A stretch of 10,086 bases of DNA from Thermoplasmata archaeon M9B2D (lineage in GTDB: Archaea; Thermoplasmatota; E2; DHVEG-1): positions 1 through 10,086 of the forward strand of contig MUGD01000071.1 of NCBI GenBank assembly GCA_002900555.1, written 5' to 3'. A model generated the notes under the pieces. The model worked only from the letters and a program-made list of their open reading frames with translations. It was not told where the DNA came from and ran no database searches. A program made the translations under genes and the position numbers. Within the stretch, counting starts at the first letter, position 1, and each line of letters starts with the position of its first letter. This document shows positions 6,311 to 10,086 of the stretch, piece after piece.

Positions 6311-7723
6311 TTGAGAATCCCGTTATTTAGTGGAATTGGTGTCTTCTTCAAAACACGTCGATATCTCGCATATCTTATTCTATTTGTTGCCACTACTTTC
6401 CTAGGTCTATTTGTTTCGTGGGCGATGTATACATATCCTGGAACTGATTTGGAGAACATACTTGTTTACTTGTTCACATATATTGGTTCAGCTGGTACAA
6501 TTTACTTTGCTCTAGGAGCACTGTTCACGGGCCTGAAAGCGGATCGGCTTTGGATTACAAGACGAGGGCGAGGCAGGGTTACTGAAATGAAAGGACTCAG
6601 CTGGATTGCGGTTTCGTTCGCAATTGCTGTGTTCCTATCAATTGCAGTTGGTCGTACTGCTTTGCTGTTCTTTGCAATATTCGGTTGGGTCGGTTGGATA
6701 GCTTTTCAAGGATACCTTTCAACACGAACGAGTCTTCGAATTGCTACAATTGCAGAACCTAAGAAAGGTGGATTTCTCCTAGGTACAGGGAGTTTCATAA
6801 TCCTCATTATCGGTCTAGGAATAATTGCTGCAGAAGCCCTGCTTGCTTTATACCTAGTCCCGAATGATATTCTCGGCCTTGGTACAATGATAAATGGAAT
6901 CTTTCCATCAGCTACTGCTAACCTTGCGGATCAATTCAGCTATTTAGTCGTAGCATATGCCTGCATGGGACTATTTGCTCTGGTCATGCTCCTCGCATTT
7001 TTGAAAAACGTTGGAAAAGGAGCTGCATTGAACATCTCTCTTCTGACAATATTCATTGGAATTTATGCTGGCTACTTTTTGGTCAATATCATGAGAAGAA
7101 CTGGTGTTTTTGGAATGGGGCCAGTAGATATTGCTATGTCTCTGTTCTTCTTGGCGTATGCATTAAGCGGAATAGGCAGGACTACGACTGAAGCTGCTGA
7201 AAGGCCAGGAGGTCGAATCGGTGATTTTGGTCCACTAATCACGTTCTTCCTTGCCAGTGGATTCTTCTTTGTTGATAGCATAATAGCTGTTGCATCAAAT
7301 CCTCTTACGATCATGGGAGGTGCAGGAGTTCCAGGCACCGGTTGGTTTGAAACCGGTATCCTCGCTGATCCTCGATTCCTGTTCTTATTCCGAGATGTTG
7401 CAAAACTCATCGCTTTCCCCTTAACAGCAATATTCACCGCCATCTACTACCTTCGAGTTGAACGTACTGAACGCATTATTAAGCATGCTAAGGAGACTGG
7501 TGATACATTTGAACCTGGCGAGGTTGATGAAGACCTAGCCAAGAGAGCGCCTGAACCTGGAAAGCCTTGGCCAAGTGAGAGAGCTGAGGGTGTAGAGAAA
7601 GGAAAACCTGGTTATGACCTATCAGCTCCTGATCCAGATCGTCTTACTGTTGATAAAAGTCGTAGACTCGGCACGGCTAAACGATACGGTGAAGACGACG
7701 ACGACGACGATGAAGGAAATTAA
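6311..7723 (+). CDS. Polytopic membrane protein with acidic C-terminal tail, unknown function
   Basis: A 470-residue protein with about ten membrane helices at roughly 18-40, 49-74, 95-113, 115-135, 159-183, 209-231, 239-260, 270-288, 306-329 and 360-382. After the last helix comes a soluble tail of about 85 residues, rich in Pro, Glu, Asp and Lys, ending in six consecutive Asp (five of them GAC codons, 7694-7708) and then EGN. The stretch after helix 2 carries a basic loop (RRGRGR at 84-89), which suggests that loop faces the cytoplasm. I see no transporter signature, metal site or catalytic motif that names a family. The start is a TTG: GGGAGG lies 9 bases upstream and the TATA element is in place, so the rare start is well supported. 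It shares the 6175-6310 promoter region with the divergent sensor kinase, and a perfect hairpin follows the stop. It may be a transporter, channel or scaffold; nothing decides. Confidence 0.88.
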   Translation: MRIPLFSGIGVFFKTRRYLAYLILFVATTFLGLFVSWAMYTYPGTDLENILVYLFTYIGSAGTIYFALGALFTGLKADRLWITRRGRGRVTEMKGLSWIAVSFAIAVFLSIAVGRTALLFFAIFGWVGWIAFQGYLSTRTSLRIATIAEPKKGGFLLGTGSFIILIIGLGIIAAEALLALYLVPNDILGLGTMINGIFPSATANLADQFSYLVVAYACMGLFALVMLLAFLKNVGKGAALNISLLTIFIGIYAGYFLVNIMRRTGVFGMGPVDIAMSLFFLAYALSGIGRTTTEAAERPGGRIGDFGPLITFFLASGFFFVDSIIAVASNPLTIMGGAGVPGTGWFETGILADPRFLFLFRDVAKLIAFPLTAIFTAIYYLRVERTERIIKHAKETGDTFEPGEVDEDLAKRAPEPGKPWPSERAEGVEKGKPGYDLSAPDPDRLTVDKSRRLGTAKRYGEDDDDDDEGN

Positions 7724-7735
7724 AGAATGATCTTT

Positions 7736-7755
7736 GAGGGTCTTTAACGACCCTC
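7736..7755. terminator. Hairpin between converging genes
   Basis: GAGGGTC and GACCCTC form a perfect 7-base-pair stem round the loop TTTAAC. On the plus strand it lies 12 bases after the membrane protein stop and is followed by CTCTTTCTCTTTT; on the minus strand it lies 20 bases after the microprotein stop. It can serve both genes. The tail is pyrimidine-rich rather than a pure T run, so its strength is uncertain. Confidence 0.6.
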
Positions 7756-7775
7756 CTCTTTCTCTTTTGGTTTGA

Positions 7776-7922
7776 TCAGAGTACAACCGCAAATATCATT
7801 AAAATAGTGACAATGACGCCTGCAATTACGCAGTTCACGCACAAGCCTTCTTCAATCTCTCTCTTATCACGTTTGCTTAGTTTCTGTGATTCTTGTACTT
7901 CATCCTTTTCCTCTTCAGCCAT
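7776..7922 (-). CDS. Tail-anchored microprotein with CxxC motif, 48 residues
   Basis: ATG at 7922, TGA at 7776-7778. Residues 1-26 are highly charged and probably helical (begins MAEEEKDEVQESQKLSKRDK); then comes C28-V-N-C31, directly followed by a hydrophobic stretch (32-48: VIAGVIVTILMIFAVVL) that ends the protein. This is the layout of a tail-anchored membrane protein with a cytosolic charged head and a Cys pair at the membrane face. The ribosome binding site GAGGAGG (7930-7936) lies 7 bases before the ATG and is the strongest in the window, which makes the gene convincing despite its size. It follows the GNAT gene on the same strand after 54 bases, in which a TATA-like TTTTTAA and the palindrome AAAACGTACGTTTT occur, so it may have its own promoter. 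The hairpin at 7736-7755 follows. The Cys pair could bind a metal or form a disulfide; the function is unknown. Confidence 0.75.
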   Translation of the reverse strand: MAEEEKDEVQESQKLSKRDKREIEEGLCVNCVIAGVIVTILMIFAVVL

Positions 7923-7958
7923 CAGATTGCCTCCTCACACCTGATTTGCGCACACGGT

Positions 7959-7974
7959 TAAAAACGTACGTTTT
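7959..7974 (-). promoter_or_regulatory. Promoter/operator of the microprotein gene
   Basis: On the minus strand GTACGTTTTTAACCG offers a TATA-like TTTTTAA about 27 bases before the ribosome binding site. It overlaps a perfect 14-base palindrome, AAAACGTACGTTTT (7961-7974), that begins only 2 bases from the GNAT stop codon. A palindrome laid over a TATA element is a typical site for an archaeal repressor; which one is unknown. The predicted leader, about 13 bases, is short. Confidence 0.4.
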
Positions 7975-7976
7975 CA

Positions 7977-8462
7977 TTACTTTGCGATGATCATCTCTAA
8001 CTCAATTTCATCACGAATAGGTATACCATATTTTCCTACAAATGGCAACTGCGGCTTTAGTTTTCTCGACTCTTCAATCGCGTATCTATGAACTGCGACG
8101 ATCTCAAAATCTCTTCTTTGGTAGAAACGTAGCGCATCAATATTATCATTTGTAGTTATCAACCAGATGCGCCTACATCTATTCATCTTCGCTATCTTCT
8201 GGACCTCATCAAGGAGGGCTGACCCAACTCCTCTGCCCTTTTCAATTGCATTCATTGTGACAATCTCGAGTTCGTAGTTCATTATACAGTATGTAAGAAG
8301 ACCAACTCTCAGCCCATCAACCTCTGCAATAATCGCAGGAAGTTTATCTGCCTCATATGTCATTCCTCTCGTTACAATGATGTTGGATGCCCAGTTTTCA
8401 AGTAATAATTCAATAATCCAATCCCTATCATCTTTGGTCGAATAACGAACCTCAAAAGCCAT
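7977..8462 (-). CDS. GNAT family N-acetyltransferase (first of a divergent pair)
   Basis: A complete single-domain GNAT protein of 161 residues (165 from the GTG at 8474). With the longer numbering: FEVRYSTKDDRDWIIELL opens the fold at 7-24; the acetyl-CoA loop is K79-G-R-G82-V-G84-S (consensus R/Q-x-x-G-x-G/A, with Lys in place of R/Q); N111-IDALRF-Y118 is the usual motif B; the C-terminal GIPIRDEIELE (150-160) recurs in one GNAT subgroup. It transfers acetyl from acetyl-CoA to an amine, of a small molecule or a protein; the acceptor cannot be predicted. The ATG at 8462 is preferred: the shared TTAATTAA at 8492-8499 would start the transcript near 8469, which leaves out the GTG. The ribosome binding site is not clear and the leader would be only about 8 bases. 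The gene diverges from the second GNAT and precedes the microprotein. Confidence 0.88.
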   Translation of the reverse strand: MAFEVRYSTKDDRDWIIELLLENWASNIIVTRGMTYEADKLPAIIAEVDGLRVGLLTYCIMNYELEIVTMNAIEKGRGVGSALLDEVQKIAKMNRCRRIWLITTNDNIDALRFYQRRDFEIVAVHRYAIEESRKLKPQLPFVGKYGIPIRDEIELEMIIAK

Positions 8463-8491
8463 TGTATCTATCACATCACAAGAGTTGACAA

Positions 8492-8499
8492 TTAATTAA
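8492..8499. promoter_or_regulatory. Shared TATA-like palindrome of the two GNAT genes
   Basis: TTAATTAA is a perfect palindrome placed about 34 bases before the preferred start at 8462 and about 43 bases before the ATG at 8542. Read either way it gives a plausible TATA core, with transcript starts near 8469 (minus) and 8522 (plus). Competition for one element would make the two genes alternate, but this is inference. Confidence 0.4.
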
Positions 8500-8541
8500 A
8501 TCGATGAGGATGAAGAAAACAGTTCCGACTCCAAATGATTT

Positions 8542-9090
8542 ATGACTCAATGTGACATATACTGCCTTTGCAGTTCTAAGGAGGTATCTCCAATCTACAA
8601 CTATGCTGAGGTTACCATAAGGCGGGCTAATCTTGCTGAAGTTGATATCATCAAGGATATTATTTTTGAAGCCTATGAGCCTGTGAGAAAACAGCTTTCT
8701 AGAATGCCTGCTGCCCTTCAAGAAGGTCTTGGTAAGATTTCAAGACATATTCAAATGGGCGACCAATATGTTGCTTTGGTGGGTAATCAGGTTGTAGGTA
8801 CTATGAGAGTACGGCTTGCAGGGAGCGTCGGCGTTATTTCTCGGGTTGCAGTTGTAGGGAGCTTTCGTGGAAGAAGAATAGGTTCGATGCTTGTTGAATA
8901 TGCAGAAAATCTTATGTCTCATATGGGTGCTTCTATAATAGAGATTGAAGTGTATGGTGCGGTTGAGCAACAACTCTCGTTCTATGAAAGAATGGGATAT
9001 GTCGAAACAGGCCGGCTAACTCGTCTTGGAGAAGAGATCGTCGTCATGCAGAAAGAACTTGTTGAATCTACGCTGGAAGATGAGGACTAG
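8542..9090 (+). CDS. GNAT family N-acetyltransferase (second of a divergent pair)
   Basis: A 182-residue GNAT protein. The fold begins at VTIRRANLAEVDIIKDII (24-41); strand and helix A carry SRVAVVGSFRGRRIGSML (100-117), whose acetyl-CoA loop RGRRIGS has Arg at the position that is often the first Gly; FYERMGYVETG (147-157) is the usual C-terminal motif. It acetylates an amine of an unknown acceptor. It shares little with the neighbouring GNAT beyond the motifs, so the pair is not a recent duplication. The 23 residues before the fold contain C4, C8 and C10 and have no counterpart in typical GNATs. The ATG at 8542 has no ribosome binding site, while a strong one, AAGGAGGT (8578-8585), lies inside the frame, 7 bases before an in-frame ATC at 8593 with no ATG, GTG or TTG near it. 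The true start is therefore uncertain. Its TAG stop overlaps the stop of the radical SAM gene. Confidence 0.87.
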   Translation: MTQCDIYCLCSSKEVSPIYNYAEVTIRRANLAEVDIIKDIIFEAYEPVRKQLSRMPAALQEGLGKISRHIQMGDQYVALVGNQVVGTMRVRLAGSVGVISRVAVVGSFRGRRIGSMLVEYAENLMSHMGASIIEIEVYGAVEQQLSFYERMGYVETGRLTRLGEEIVVMQKELVESTLEDED

Positions 9091-10086
9091 GGTATTATTT
9101 CGCAGCCATTGTTATACTCGGGATATCGGAATTCCTCAAGTGATATACGTCCTGCGTCTATTAGGGACCTTATTGTGGGTATATGCTCTTTAAGTGTGGA
9201 GGTCAGGTGTTTTACAGTTAAGCAGACTTTTCTGAATCCTTCCTCTCCCCATAGTCTCTCTTTATTTGCAAAGAGGCATCTTCCTCCACATAGCCCGTAC
9301 TCGTCGCATGAAGGGCACGGTTCATCAACATGCATTATGTTTCTCAAATCTGCTGGATTTGATTCTCGTATGTTTCCCACAATTGTGAAATCCCAATCTG
9401 GAGAAATGGGGCATATTCCAATATCACCATTGACATGAACCGCGAATGTATCTATTCCAGAACCGCATCTCAATTTAGATGCATCACCTGTGAGAATTGT
9501 ATATACTAGCGGTTTGAATGGAACTATGCCTTCCATTTTCCCATCTTTCATCTTGTTTACCCATTCTGCAGCCAATCTGGAAATTCCGGGATTATACGAA
9601 TCCTCTACCCATCTATCGAAATCTGTCCAGTTGTTTTCAGCATCCCAAACGGCATTAAGTTGCCAGTGTACATGGTCAAACGTGGGATTCTTGAGGTTTA
9701 TCAGATGACTAACATCACTGTATATGTCTGACTCCTGTGAAATTGCCATTCTGGCTACTATATCACCGCTATACCCTACTTCCTTCAACCATCTAACGTT
9801 CTTCAGTACACGTTGATAAACTCCTTCGGATCTATATCCATCTGTAATCTGTTCTCTACCATCGATTGATACCAAGACTGAATGGAATCTTCTCATGTAT
9901 TCTGGTGGAATTCTATCTAGAAGTAATGCATTCGTTTGAAGCATAAATCTAGCATCCGGAAACCTGTCCATAAATTGGCGTAGAAGTGAAATTCGAAGTG
10001 TTGGTTCTCCACCATAAAACATCAGTTGTACGTCATCATCCTTTTCGAGGAAAGCAGCTAGTTCATCAAGAGAATACTGTATTTCT
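9087..10086 (-). CDS. Radical SAM enzyme with SPASM domain, putative peptide-modifying, partial
   Basis: The frame is open from the right edge to a TAG at 9087-9089; 332 whole codons are visible and the N-terminus, with the CxxxCxxC cluster motif, is missing. Counting from an internal Met at 10022: MFYGGEPTLR (1-10) is the GGEP motif that contacts S-adenosylmethionine; MLQTNALLL (27-35) and VSIDG (51-55) follow as in the barrel core. The C-terminal SPASM region has C186, C204, C236, C239, C245, C249 and C267 (the cluster C-P-S-C-x5-C-x3-C is typical), which would bind one or two extra 4Fe-4S clusters. The whole resembles the archaeal AF_0577-type family, proposed to modify peptides; I judge this from memory of the sequence style. 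The upstream 21 codons to the window edge are in frame and coding-like, so 10022 is not the start. It converges on the GNAT gene, with a 4-base overlap. The substrate is not visible. Confidence 0.9.
   Translation of the reverse strand, partial: EIQYSLDELAAFLEKDDDVQLMFYGGEPTLRISLLRQFMDRFPDARFMLQTNALLLDRIPPEYMRRFHSVLVSIDGREQITDGYRSEGVYQRVLKNVRWLKEVGYSGDIVARMAISQESDIYSDVSHLINLKNPTFDHVHWQLNAVWDAENNWTDFDRWVEDSYNPGISRLAAEWVNKMKDGKMEGIVPFKPLVYTILTGDASKLRCGSGIDTFAVHVNGDIGICPISPDWDFTIVGNIRESNPADLRNIMHVDEPCPSCDEYGLCGGRCLFANKERLWGEEGFRKVCLTVKHLTSTLKEHIPTIRSLIDAGRISLEEFRYPEYNNGCEIIP

Noticed and set aside
7072..7443. Minus-strand frame of 123 codons
   Set aside because: It lies wholly antisense to the membrane protein, and its Pro/Lys/Asn-rich product mirrors the codons of the membrane helices.
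8476..8973. Minus-strand frames of 81 and 77 codons opposite the second GNAT
   Set aside because: Antisense to a clear GNAT fold, with no motif or ribosome binding site.
9109..9708. Plus-strand frames opposite the radical SAM gene
   Set aside because: Antisense to well-conserved SPASM and barrel regions.
1..10086. CRISPR array, tRNA or rRNA genes
   Set aside because: No regularly spaced repeats and no cloverleaf or rRNA-like segments were seen on reading both strands; this was by eye, without a covariance search.

Overview
The window reads as chromosomal DNA of an archaeon. Several starts sit behind an AT-rich TATA-like element about 20-60 bases upstream, with purine-rich ribosome binding sites complementary to the archaeal 16S 3' end. 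Termination looks archaeal too: a run of nine T on the coding strand. The gene content also fits: a PAS-rich receiver-kinase without membrane segments, a radical SAM/SPASM protein resembling the archaeal AF_0577-type family, and TPR proteins with no close bacterial look. The style (TPR proteins, peptide-binding-type substrate proteins, multi-PAS kinases, small tail-anchored proteins) would suit an Asgard archaeon such as a Thorarchaeota relative, but this is inference; no rRNA or other phylogenetic marker lies in the window.

Layout, left to right. (1) Bases 1-740, minus strand: the N-terminal part of an exported ABC-type substrate-binding protein, cut by the left edge. (2) 741-1009: leader region of that gene and the T9 stop signal of the next. 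(3) 1010-2476 or 2500, minus: a cytosolic TPR protein. (4) 2501-3156: about 650 bases without an obvious gene, holding short palindromes, a pair of imperfect direct repeats and two weak small-gene candidates, one on each strand. (5) 3157-6165, minus: a 1002-residue REC-5xPAS-histidine kinase. (6) 6175-6310: a divergent promoter region. (7) 6311-7723, plus: a membrane protein with about ten helices, an acidic tail and no recognised family. (8) 7736-7755: a perfect hairpin between converging genes. (9) 7776-7922, minus: a 48-codon tail-anchored microprotein with a CxxC motif and a very strong ribosome binding site. (10) 7977-8462 or 8474, minus, and 8542-9090, plus: two divergent GNAT acetyltransferases sharing a TTAATTAA element. 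(11) 9087-10086, minus: the C-terminal part of a radical SAM enzyme with a SPASM domain, cut by the right edge and sharing the stop tetranucleotide CTAG with the GNAT gene facing it.

How the genes work together. Most genes look independently transcribed (monocistronic or divergent); there is no long operon. The kinase and the polytopic membrane protein share a promoter region and may be co-regulated. The first GNAT and the microprotein are on one strand, 54 bases apart, but the microprotein appears to have its own promoter. The best leads for something undescribed are the CxxC tail-anchored microprotein with its palindromic promoter element, the small plus-strand frame at 3016-3120, and the truncated radical SAM enzyme, whose substrate would have to be sought beyond the right edge.
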